A stretch of 64,000 bases of DNA from Candidatus Saccharimonadota bacterium (lineage in GTDB: Bacteria > Patescibacteriota > Saccharimonadia > Saccharimonadales > Saccharimonadaceae): contig CAJPUN010000001.1 in the NCBI GenBank assembly GCA_905373835.1, forward strand, positions 243,172 to 307,171. Reading direction: 5' to 3'. Made by a program: the position numbers and the translations under genes. Within the stretch, counting starts at the first letter, position 1; each line of letters opens with the position of its first letter. Below are positions 16,827 to 24,586 of the stretch, in pieces. The notes beneath the pieces were generated by a model. It saw only the letters and a list, made by a program, of their open reading frames with translations. It was not told the origin of the DNA and ran no database searches.

Positions 16827-17682
16827 ATGATGAACACAAAGAACAACGGTGTGGCAGCATACTATTCGCGGTTTGGCTCGTGGGCGGGCTACAACATGGT
16901 GCTGGGCCGCTCGCAGCACGCTGGCTACTGGACGAGCGAGACGAAGAACGAGCGGCAAGCCCAGGCGAACTTCTTGCAGATGTTTGCCAAGGAGCTGCAG
17001 CTCAAGCCGACCGACCGTGTGCTCGATGCGGGCTCGGGCCAGGGCGTCATGGCGCGACACCTCGTTCGGGCCAATGGGGGGGGGTGAGGTAATAGGCATT
17101 ACCATCACACCACGAGAGGTTAAGATATCTGAGAAGCTGTCGCGGCATATGACTCCTGCGCCGCGCTTTGTGCTGGGCGATTATTCGCACACCGATTTCC
17201 CAGACGAGTATTTCGATGTGGTGTATGTGAATGAGACACTATCGCACGCCAAGGATATGCAGGCCACGATGCAGGAGTTTTATCGCATCCTCAAGCCGGG
17301 TGGGCGTGTAGTGTTTGCCGATTATGAGGTCGATGCGCGCCATATGTCGGCTCGCCAGCAGCGCATGATGGATTTTTTGGAGCAGCAAGCTGGTGGCTTT
17401 GGTGTACGGCAGCAGAACCCCGGTGAGATATCGCAGGCACTACAGCAGGCTGGCTTTGCCGATATAAGCGAGACCGATTGGACAGAGGCCGTTATGCCAA
17501 CATACCACCGCTTGCGCTCGCTCGCCCGGCCATTCGCCTGGATTCAGCCCGATGCGAAGCTTGCGCCATTCTTCGTTAATGCCGTGATGGCATCGCATGG
17601 CTATAGCACGCTGTATGAGGCAGGGCTGTTTCGCTACTTGCTCTACAAAGGCACGAAGCCACTGGCACGCCGCGCAAAGTAG
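16827..17682 (+). pseudogene. SAM-dependent methyltransferase interrupted by a frameshift at a 9-G tract
   Basis: Two adjoining frames together make one class I methyltransferase of about 285 residues. Part one (16827-17087) contains motif I, VLDAGSGQGVMARHLV, and ends at TGA 17085 just after nine consecutive Gs (17076-17084). Part two continues in another frame from about 17085 with GEVIGITITPREV, VLGDYSHTDFPDEYFDVVYV and FYRILKPGGRVVFADYE, to TAG 17680-17682. With eight Gs the frames join perfectly. The gene may be inactive, phase-variable by slippage at the G tract, or carry a homopolymer error. It has an AAGGAG site; the second ATG at 16830 is better spaced. The methyl acceptor is unknown. 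Confidence 0.8.
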
Positions 17683-17703
17683 CACAAGAGTATAAAAAGA
17701 AAA

Positions 17704-17731
17704 TGCTGGGCTGTGATTTATCAGCCCAGCA
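17704..17731. terminator. Hairpin after the methyltransferase gene
   Basis: TGCTGGGCTG pairs perfectly with CAGCCCAGCA. On the + strand it is flanked by A runs and not by T; a U tract follows only when read on the minus strand. Its role as a + strand terminator is doubtful. Confidence 0.5.
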
Positions 17732-17913
17732 AAATATATGCTCGAGACCACAGAGGTAGCTTGATTTTTAGAGGGGCATATTCTGACGACAGGCTTGAAA
17801 AAAGAGGGTGGTCTATGCTAATCTGGATATTAGATATCTATTATCAACAATCAAAGAAAGGAGGAGTGAGCTGCTGCGCATGGTGGGCTGCATAGCACCT
17901 CGCATATAAAACC

Positions 17914-18357
17914 ATGAGATTATCAGGAGCAGTCGAGCAGGCCTGTTGCATTGTGATTTTGCTGGCGCATCCAGACCTGCGATCGCCAGTGACGAACCAG
18001 AGCTTGGCAAGGCAAATGGGGGTGTCGCCAACGTATATTACTAAAGTAACGCGTAAGCTCGTAACAGCCCAGCTGATTACCTCGGCGAGGGGTGCGGGTG
18101 GTGGCTTTCGCCTGGCGCGGGCTAGTACAGAGCTGACGCTGTGGGATATCGTGGCGGCAGTCGAGGGGACGGAGAGCTTTGTCCAGTACCAAGGAGTCGC
18201 CGAGCGGATGTTTGCCCGCCAGGCGGATGATAGCAAGATCAAACGCGGTGAGGTGAGCATCCTTGGTGCCTTTGATCGGGCTCAGGCACGCTGGGCTGAG
18301 ACGCTGCAGGGTGTGACATTGCAAGATATTATTCGGGAGTTGGCTAACAATGGGTGA
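17914..18357 (+). CDS. Rrf2-family transcriptional regulator
   Basis: 147 residues. The winged helix shows NQSLARQMGVSPTYITKVTRKL followed by ARGAGGGFRLAR and LTLWDIVAAVEG, the Rrf2 signature. The three cysteines that bind Fe-S in IscR/NsrR are absent after the helix-turn-helix; the only cysteines are Cys11-Cys12 in helix 1. It resembles cluster-free members such as CymR in this respect. The ATG lies about 5 nt after a CATATA box. It overlaps the next gene by 8 nt, so it likely controls that membrane protein. Confidence 0.9.
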   Translation: MRLSGAVEQACCIVILLAHPDLRSPVTNQSLARQMGVSPTYITKVTRKLVTAQLITSARGAGGGFRLARASTELTLWDIVAAVEGTESFVQYQGVAERMFARQADDSKIKRGEVSILGAFDRAQARWAETLQGVTLQDIIRELANNG

Positions 18358-20458
18358 GAAGATGAAGCAAGCCATCAGGCGTCGCCGCAGCGTGATGGTC
18401 CAGGCCGAATGGCGGCACTTGCTGCAGAGCAAAACACTACTGGTGGCAGTGATAGCAATAGCCTTTGTGCCGGTAATATATGCGGCGTTTTTCCTCAGCT
18501 CGGTGTGGGATCCGTATGGGCATACCGACCGACTGCCGATTGCCTTTGTGAATGAGGATAAGGGGGCGCAGATCAATGGTAAGGAGCTGCAGATCGGCCG
18601 GACAATGACAGAGTCTCTACATAAGAGCAAGGCACTAAAGTGGGAATTCGTCTCCAAGCAGCAAGCCGATGATGGCGTACGCCGTGGCTACTACTATGCA
18701 GTAGTGACGGTGCCGGAGGACTTCTCGCAGCGTGCGGCGTCACTCCGGCAGGACAAGCCGCAGCAAGCAGTGGTGTCGTATCAGCTGACGCCAGCCAAAA
18801 ACTACATTGGTGCAGTCATTAGCCGCCAAGCCGCGCAAAAAGTGAAGGAAACAGTGGCCGAGCAAGTGACCCAAACCTACCTCAAGGAGGTTGCAGCGGG
18901 TATTGGTGCAGTGGGTAATGGCATGGCGCAGGCTGGTGATGGTGCTGGGCGCTTACACCAGGGGTCGGCACGGCTCCAAGCGGGTCTTACTCACTATACC
19001 AATGGCGTTAGCCAACTGGCGAGCAAGCAGCAGACGCTGACAGCGGGCTTAGGGCGATTGCAGGCTGGTGCAGTGCAGGTCCAGCAGGGCGCAGCGCAGC
19101 TGACTGGCCAGCTGCCAACAGCAGCCCAAGTGGCCCAGCTAACGGCTGGTATGCAGCAGATCAAACAAGGGATGAATACACTCAACGCCCAAGTGGCTCA
19201 GCCATCACCAGCGGTAGCGACTCAACAGGCGGCCGTCGTCCAAGATGCGCAGCGGGTGGTGGGTGCGCTCCAGGCAATGCAAGCACCAGCTGCGTCGGCT
19301 GGGGCGATCCTCCAAAAGACTAGTGCCCAGGCTGCTGTATCTGGCGGTAGCACGACCATCACACTGCCCGAGCTGCAGACCTTAGCGAGCACTCTGCAGC
19401 AGACCAAAGCCATTGCCGAGCAAACGCAGAGCTTGCTGGCCAACCTCGATACTCTTACCAAAACACTTACTACTCAGCAGCAAACACTCAAGAATGGTGT
19501 GGCGGCGCTCAATACTGGCGTGGAGCAATTTACCCCACAAGCCACCACTGCCTTTGCGGGTTACAACACGGTGCGGGCTGGTGGCGAGCGGCTCCAAGCT
19601 GGTGCAGCACTGGTGGCGGGTAATCTCGCAACAGCTCAGCAGGGTAGTGGGCAACTGGCTCAGGGTGCAGCTACCTTGCAGCAGCACTCTAGCACGCTGA
19701 TGCAGGCAAGTACCCAGCTGGTGGATGGCTCGGGCACACTGGCGCACAAACTGCAAACTGGTGCTGCTCAGGTAAAGCTCTTGCCAACCAGCCCAGCGGC
19801 TCAGCAGCAGATGGCCGCACCTGTGGCGAGTAGCGAGCACAGTACTGGCAGTGTACCAAACTACGGCTATGCCATGGCACCCTATATGCTCTCGCTAGCG
19901 CTCTTCGTTGGCGGGCTGGCTCTGACGACGATGTACCCAGTGCGCAAGACCTTCTCGCGCCAAGAAAATGCCTGGCGCTGGTGGCTGGCTAAAATGTCGG
20001 TCTTGGGGCTGGCTGCACTGGTGCAAGCAACGATTATGATGCTGGTGCTGGTCTATGTGGTGGGCTTGCAGCCCGACCATCCGTGGCTATTTGCTGCCAC
20101 AAGCTACCTTGCTTCGCTTGCCTTTATGTCGCTTATTACGCTGCTGGTAATGGTGCTGGATAATCCTGGCCGACTGGCGGTAATGATCATCATGGTGCTC
20201 CAGCTGGCAGCGAGCGAAGGGATATTCCCCATCCAAACAGCCTCTGGTTTCTTCCAAGCCATCAACCCCTGGCTACCCATGACACACTCCATCATTGCCT
20301 ATCGTCATGCGATCTCTGGTGGGGTAGATAGCGCGCTCTATACGCAGCACATGCTCATCCTGGCTGGCTTTGCGCTAGTGGCAAACGCGCTCCTCATCGG
20401 CTTCTTGGCCTGGCGTGGCACGCGGCAGTTTGCTCATACGACGGTGGATGGAGATTAA
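18350..20458 (+). CDS. YhgE/Pip-domain membrane protein (ABC-2 type)
   Basis: 702 residues. The N-terminus has one membrane helix (TLLVAVIAIAFVPVIYAAFF) and the YhgE/Pip block with SSVWDPYGHTDRLPIAFVNEDKG written around residues 50-72. A long Ala/Gln-rich helical extracytoplasmic region (about 190-500) follows, with repeating AGAVQVQQGAAQL-like heptads. Five or six C-terminal helices form an ABC-2-like domain. Relatives include the phage-infection protein Pip and ESX/antibacterial toxin export components. The function is unproven. The start overlaps the Rrf2 gene, and a terminator closes the pair. Confidence 0.9.
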   Translation: MGEKMKQAIRRRRSVMVQAEWRHLLQSKTLLVAVIAIAFVPVIYAAFFLSSVWDPYGHTDRLPIAFVNEDKGAQINGKELQIGRTMTESLHKSKALKWEFVSKQQADDGVRRGYYYAVVTVPEDFSQRAASLRQDKPQQAVVSYQLTPAKNYIGAVISRQAAQKVKETVAEQVTQTYLKEVAAGIGAVGNGMAQAGDGAGRLHQGSARLQAGLTHYTNGVSQLASKQQTLTAGLGRLQAGAVQVQQGAAQLTGQLPTAAQVAQLTAGMQQIKQGMNTLNAQVAQPSPAVATQQAAVVQDAQRVVGALQAMQAPAASAGAILQKTSAQAAVSGGSTTITLPELQTLASTLQQTKAIAEQTQSLLANLDTLTKTLTTQQQTLKNGVAALNTGVEQFTPQATTAFAGYNTVRAGGERLQAGAALVAGNLATAQQGSGQLAQGAATLQQHSSTLMQASTQLVDGSGTLAHKLQTGAAQVKLLPTSPAAQQQMAAPVASSEHSTGSVPNYGYAMAPYMLSLALFVGGLALTTMYPVRKTFSRQENAWRWWLAKMSVLGLAALVQATIMMLVLVYVVGLQPDHPWLFAATSYLASLAFMSLITLLVMVLDNPGRLAVMIIMVLQLAASEGIFPIQTASGFFQAINPWLPMTHSIIAYRHAISGGVDSALYTQHMLILAGFALVANALLIGFLAWRGTRQFAHTTVDGD

Positions 20459-20486
20459 AATTAATGTGCTGCGAGGCATAGCACAG

Positions 20487-20515
20487 AGCCGGCTATTGTG
20501 GGGTAGCCGGCTTTT
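20487..20515 (+). terminator. Intrinsic terminator after the YhgE/Pip gene
   Basis: AGCCGGCTA pairs with TAGCCGGCT, followed by TTTTT. Confidence 0.85.
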
Positions 20516-20616
20516 TGCCTGCTAGCTTTGGGACTCGAATAGAACACATTTGACAGGTATAGCAAATACAAAGTACTATAGCGGTAAATGGATAGTAGTA
20601 AATAAAGCAGGAGTCG

Positions 20617-21531
20617 ATGATAATGAAGAAACCTTGGCAGAAGACAAGCAGTATGGAAGGGAGCTTTGCACGAAAACCGATTTTGAGCGAGACAAACTTG
20701 CGCATTACGTTAAGTAATGAGAGTGCTACCGATGATACCGATAAGAAAGATACGCTACGGTTCTCGCTGAAGCAAAAGTTTGCCGCTCTGGCGGTCTTGC
20801 TTGCTGGTATGAATGGTTTTGCGTATTGTCATAATACAGCAGAAGCGCCCGTATCGAACGAAACAGCCGCAACGGCTGAGCCATTTGGGCAATCGGGTCG
20901 TGAGGTAGAATTTACAACTCCCAATGGTGAGATTGATGTGAAGAAGGTCGACAGGGAAGTTTTGCACGGCATTACGACGCGCTATACCAAACTGCAGGGC
21001 AAGACGAAGGCAGATCGTTATATGGGTGACTCCCTTGCAGTGCACCAGACTGATAAGAGTAGGGCTATTAAGGAGATTATTACAGCGAAGCGAGCTATCG
21101 TCGACCGCGGTAGGCAAAACGTTGTCGTAACGACAGTGGCTCACAAACAAAAAGACACAACCACCGGCAAAACAACCACCCGAGAGGAGGTGACGCTGGA
21201 GACGCCGCAAGAGCCAGGGGTCGCCCAGCCAGCTGGTGGGCTGACGACGGCAGAGCTGCTGCAGATCACAGGCAACCCTGCCACAGAGGTCACACTGGTA
21301 AGTAGCTTCCGTCCAAGCGCTAATACTGACCCAAATGAGAAGCTGTACTACATACGGATGACGCGAACCACTGACGAGAATGGCGCACCAACGTTTGCCA
21401 TCGAAGAAGCATCAGCTAGCACAGAAAACCCTGATGGCAGCAGCCCAAGTGATAACGCATCGTGGCAGCCAGCTCCCCAAGCGGAAACAGGCGAAAATTT
21501 GAGCGATATGCTGCGATTTTGGTGTGCATAG
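20617..21531 (+). CDS. Membrane-anchored or secreted unknown protein, 304 aa
   Basis: No family recognised. A basic N-terminal stretch of about 48 residues is followed by one hydrophobic helix (FAALAVLLAGMNGFAYC, about 52-70) and then a polar, Thr/Glu-rich region that should lie outside the cell. The Cys at the end of the helix does not sit in a proper lipobox. Residues 70-170 look beta-rich; the tail is low complexity (TENPDGSSPSDNAS). A GCAGGAG site lies before ATG 20617 or, better spaced, ATG 20623. It is probably a single-gene transcript. Confidence 0.6.
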   Translation: MIMKKPWQKTSSMEGSFARKPILSETNLRITLSNESATDDTDKKDTLRFSLKQKFAALAVLLAGMNGFAYCHNTAEAPVSNETAATAEPFGQSGREVEFTTPNGEIDVKKVDREVLHGITTRYTKLQGKTKADRYMGDSLAVHQTDKSRAIKEIITAKRAIVDRGRQNVVVTTVAHKQKDTTTGKTTTREEVTLETPQEPGVAQPAGGLTTAELLQITGNPATEVTLVSSFRPSANTDPNEKLYYIRMTRTTDENGAPTFAIEEASASTENPDGSSPSDNASWQPAPQAETGENLSDMLRFWCA

Positions 21532-21562
21532 ATACACTATCAATTCGTTGCGACACGAAGCA

Positions 21563-21588
21563 AAAGCCACCTCTCGCGAGGTGGCTTT
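21563..21588 (+). terminator. Hairpin before the RNase J gene
   Basis: AAAGCCACCTC pairs with GAGGTGGCTTT around a TCGC tetraloop. The T tract is short, so termination may be partial. Confidence 0.6.
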
Positions 21589-21692
21589 GACACACCTCAC
21601 CATCATCTGCTATAATACAACCACTTATTGAGGCTCTTAGCCTGTCTCTTATTAGTAGAACCAGAATAATGTATTAGAAGGAGTGAGATACA

Positions 21693-24038
21693 ATGGGTCA
21701 ACGACGAGTGGCCACACCCCAGGCAGATGACGCCAAGAAGCGTCCACACGCAAGCAAACAACCAGCGACAACCAACACGGTGCTCAGCGCCACCACCACA
21801 CGCAAAGGCGAGGTCTTTCGGGCACAGCGCCGCACCAGCGAAGGGGTCAATGCCCAGGCCTCGCAGCATGTTATTAACGTGCCGGTCAATAAGTCGGTCT
21901 ACAATGGCTATGGCGGCAAGCAGTTTACTCTCAATATGCAGCCTAAAAGGCCCCGCGCCCCGCGCCCAACGCTCAAGGTCATCCCGATTGGCGGGGTAGG
22001 CGAGATGGGCATTGGTAAGAACATGACGGCCATCGAGTACGACAACGATATCATCATCATCGACATGGGCTTCCTCTTCCCAGGTAGTGACTATCCAGGT
22101 ATCAACTACATCATCCCCGATACGCAGTGGTTGGAGGAGAATAAGCACAAGATTCGGGCACACATCTTTACCCACGGGCACCTCGACCATATTGGTGCCT
22201 TTCGGCACATCATCCCCAAGCTGCCTGCACCAGTCTATGGCACAGCCTTTACCTTGGGTATGTTGCAGCGCACTATGGCCGAGACCGATGGCAGCTACGA
22301 GCCAGAGTATCACGAGCTCAAGCCTGAGGAGCATGAGATCGTCCAGCTGTGCGACTCCTTTAGTGTGGAGCTGGTGCGGGTGAACCACTCTATCCCCGAT
22401 TCGGCCGCAGTAGTGGTGCGCACGCCAGTGGGGAATATCCTTAGTAGTGGTGACTGGCGTATTGAGGAGAACCCGGTGGATGGCCGCAAGTTCGACTTCG
22501 AGCGCTTGCAGGATATTGCGCACACCGAGGGCTTCCTCCTCATGATGAACGAATCGACCAACTGCGAGAGCGCTGGCACTCACACCCACGGTGAGCACGA
22601 CATCCAGCATAGCATGGGTGAGGTGATGGACAAGTGGGCCAAGAGCCGCATCATCATCAGTAGTTTCTCTAGCCAGCTGCACCGAATTCAGCTCATCCTC
22701 GAGGAAGCAGAGAAGCATGGGCGTAAGGTGGCCTTTGCTGGCTTTAGTATGATCCAAAACCTGGAGGTAGCACTGCGCACTGGTGCTATCAAGATCCCCA
22801 AAGACACGGTAGTAAAGATGGAAGATCTCGTTAAGCTGCCCGACCACAAGATCACCATCGTCTGTACGGGTAGCCAGGGAGAATTTAGTGCAGTGCTTAA
22901 CCGCATGGCGACGGGAGCGCATAAGTTCGTCAAGATCAAGGGAAGCGATGTGGTGGTATTTAGCTCTAACCCTATCCCAGGCAACGAGAAGTACGTCGTA
23001 CGCACCGTTGATGGCTTGATGCGCGAAGGTGGCGACGTGGTGCAAAATGGCAAGACACACCTGACCGGGGTGGGGCCACTCCACCTGTCTGGCCATGGCT
23101 ATTATGATGACCACGTGCGGCTCATTAGTGCCGTCAAGCCCACATATTATTTGCCTAACCACGGCGAGTTCCACATGTTAGTGCATAATGCTCGCCTGGC
23201 CGAGAAGGAGTGTGGTATCCCACGCAGCCATATCTTTGTCTGCGATCCGGGGGATATTGTGGAGTTTACTACCGATGGTGCACACAAGATTGGGCGCATT
23301 CCGCACTCGGGCGGCACAATGTATGACGACGCTGGTGCAGTCGTGAGCGATGTCGTGCTGAAGGATCGCATCCACATGAGCCTGGAGGGGATGTTCGTTG
23401 TGGTGCTCACCGTCCAGCGTGGGACGGGCCGCCTCCTCACCAGTCCAGATATCATCAGCCGGGGCTTCATCTATCTGCGCGATAATGAGGAGCTGATGGG
23501 GATGATCCGTGCCTACCTCAAGCAAAAAGCAGCGCGTAGCATGGTGGGTTCGTATGACCTTGATGTCGTAAAGAAGGAAATCAAAGACGACATTGCTCGC
23601 GTCTTGTACGACCAAACACGCCGCATGCCCATCATTATCCCAGTCATCAACGAAGTGGGTGCACCACAAAAGGCGTCGAGCCGCACTACCCGTGTGGGGC
23701 GCGAAGTCCCAGCTGGACGCTCGCGCCAGAGCCTTGCTGCGCCAGCTCAGCCACACACGCCACCGCGTATTGCCAAGGGTGGTGCCGCCGCCAAAGCAGC
23801 CGCCATTGCTGCACGCAAAACTGCTGGTGTACTGCCCGCCACCACGGATGAGAAAACACCAACTCGCCCAGCTAGTACGCGCAAGCGCCGCTCAGCCAAT
23901 AATCGTACGACCGCGCGTAGCAAGCAGCCGAGCAATGACGCCTTTGCCGGCCTACCGCACAAAAAGTTCCCACCGCGGCAAGAGCCCGACACTGAGGTAG
24001 CTGTACCAAAGGACCGCTCGGAGCGCCGAAGCTACTAG
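21693..24038 (+). CDS. rnj: Ribonuclease J with long N- and C-terminal extensions
   Basis: 781 residues against about 555 for typical RNase J. The metallo-beta-lactamase core begins at about residue 92 (LKVIPIGGVGEMGIGKNM). It carries the zinc motif FTHGHLDHIG, then NHSIPDSAAV, a beta-CASP region (STNCESAGTHTHGE) and the C-terminal GHGYYDD and PNHGE blocks. RNase J is a 5'-3' exonuclease and endonuclease for mRNA decay and rRNA processing. The first 90 residues are basic and disordered; the last 100 are Ala/Pro/Arg-rich (STRKRRSANNRTTARSK) and could bind RNA. AGAAGGAG precedes the ATG, with an extended TGCTATAAT promoter at 21607-21615. Confidence 0.95.
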   Translation: MGQRRVATPQADDAKKRPHASKQPATTNTVLSATTTRKGEVFRAQRRTSEGVNAQASQHVINVPVNKSVYNGYGGKQFTLNMQPKRPRAPRPTLKVIPIGGVGEMGIGKNMTAIEYDNDIIIIDMGFLFPGSDYPGINYIIPDTQWLEENKHKIRAHIFTHGHLDHIGAFRHIIPKLPAPVYGTAFTLGMLQRTMAETDGSYEPEYHELKPEEHEIVQLCDSFSVELVRVNHSIPDSAAVVVRTPVGNILSSGDWRIEENPVDGRKFDFERLQDIAHTEGFLLMMNESTNCESAGTHTHGEHDIQHSMGEVMDKWAKSRIIISSFSSQLHRIQLILEEAEKHGRKVAFAGFSMIQNLEVALRTGAIKIPKDTVVKMEDLVKLPDHKITIVCTGSQGEFSAVLNRMATGAHKFVKIKGSDVVVFSSNPIPGNEKYVVRTVDGLMREGGDVVQNGKTHLTGVGPLHLSGHGYYDDHVRLISAVKPTYYLPNHGEFHMLVHNARLAEKECGIPRSHIFVCDPGDIVEFTTDGAHKIGRIPHSGGTMYDDAGAVVSDVVLKDRIHMSLEGMFVVVLTVQRGTGRLLTSPDIISRGFIYLRDNEELMGMIRAYLKQKAARSMVGSYDLDVVKKEIKDDIARVLYDQTRRMPIIIPVINEVGAPQKASSRTTRVGREVPAGRSRQSLAAPAQPHTPPRIAKGGAAAKAAAIAARKTAGVLPATTDEKTPTRPASTRKRRSANNRTTARSKQPSNDAFAGLPHKKFPPRQEPDTEVAVPKDRSERRSY

Positions 24039-24062
24039 GGGTCGTCCACGATATCAAAAATG

Positions 24063-24093
24063 AAAAAGCCAGCGCTATACAGCTGGCTTTTTT
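24063..24093. terminator. Bidirectional terminator
   Basis: AAAGCCAGC pairs with GCTGGCTTT, with a T run on both strands. It serves RNase J on the + strand and the small membrane protein gene on the minus strand. Confidence 0.85.
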
Positions 24094-24108
24094 GCTTGCA
24101 AACTGTGG

Positions 24109-24270
24109 TTACGTGTCCGACTTAATTCGCTGCTGCAGCTCATGTACCATCTCTTCCAGGCGTTTGATGCGTTGCTGCATGCGCAAATATTCGGCGAGCA
24201 CTACCAGCACAAAGGCAATCACCGCAAAGGGTGCAATCATCGTTACTATATTCCATACCATCTGCTGCAT
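24109..24270 (-). CDS. Small single-pass membrane protein with coiled-coil tail, 53 aa
   Basis: Too short for ordinary gene thresholds but well supported. A near-perfect AAGGAGGT lies 3 nt before the ATG (24270), and the frame ends in TAA just before a shared terminator. The protein has one hydrophobic helix (MIAPFAVIAFVLVVLAEYL, about 11-29) followed by a charged amphipathic helix (MQQRIKRLEEMVHELQQRIK) with heptad-like spacing. It faces the cytoplasm with its coiled coil and could be a scaffold or a regulator of a membrane complex. No family recognised. Confidence 0.7.
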   Translation of the reverse strand: MQQMVWNIVTMIAPFAVIAFVLVVLAEYLRMQQRIKRLEEMVHELQQRIKSDT

Positions 24271-24326
24271 ACGACCTCCTTGTTTCTATTGTGACATAGA
24301 ATGGACAAAATGGCTATTTTTGAGTT

Positions 24327-24450
24327 TCACGCTTTGTCCTCTTGCTCATCCCTCTTCAGGAACACTGTAAGAGTCTCTACTTCCTAAATGTTGACCGCTT
24401 GATGTTGGACGAAAAGATTATGACAATCTGCCCTCATGCTCTATCTGAGA
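24327..24450 (-). repeat. Degenerate copy of repeat family B
   Basis: Matches the minus-strand form of element B in order: TCACGC, CCCTC, TTCAGGAACACTGTAAGAG, then TTGACCGCTTGATG. The second hairpin position holds a different small hairpin (AGATT with AATCT). Boundaries are approximate. Confidence 0.45.
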
Positions 24451-24586
24451 AGGCGATGAGACGATGAAGCTAACGCTGAGAAAACAAAGACAGTGCCCAC
24501 AATCCTATACCGATTGCCTAATGTAGTAAATTATGCTACAATATACGCTATCAAACCAAGCATAAACAGAGTACAATAAAAAGGAT

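Noticed and set aside
17713..17895. Short frame ahead of the Rrf2 gene with AAAGGAGGAG at about 17857
   Set aside because: No start codon is at a suitable distance from the purine-rich site and the peptide is not recognisable. The site remains unexplained.
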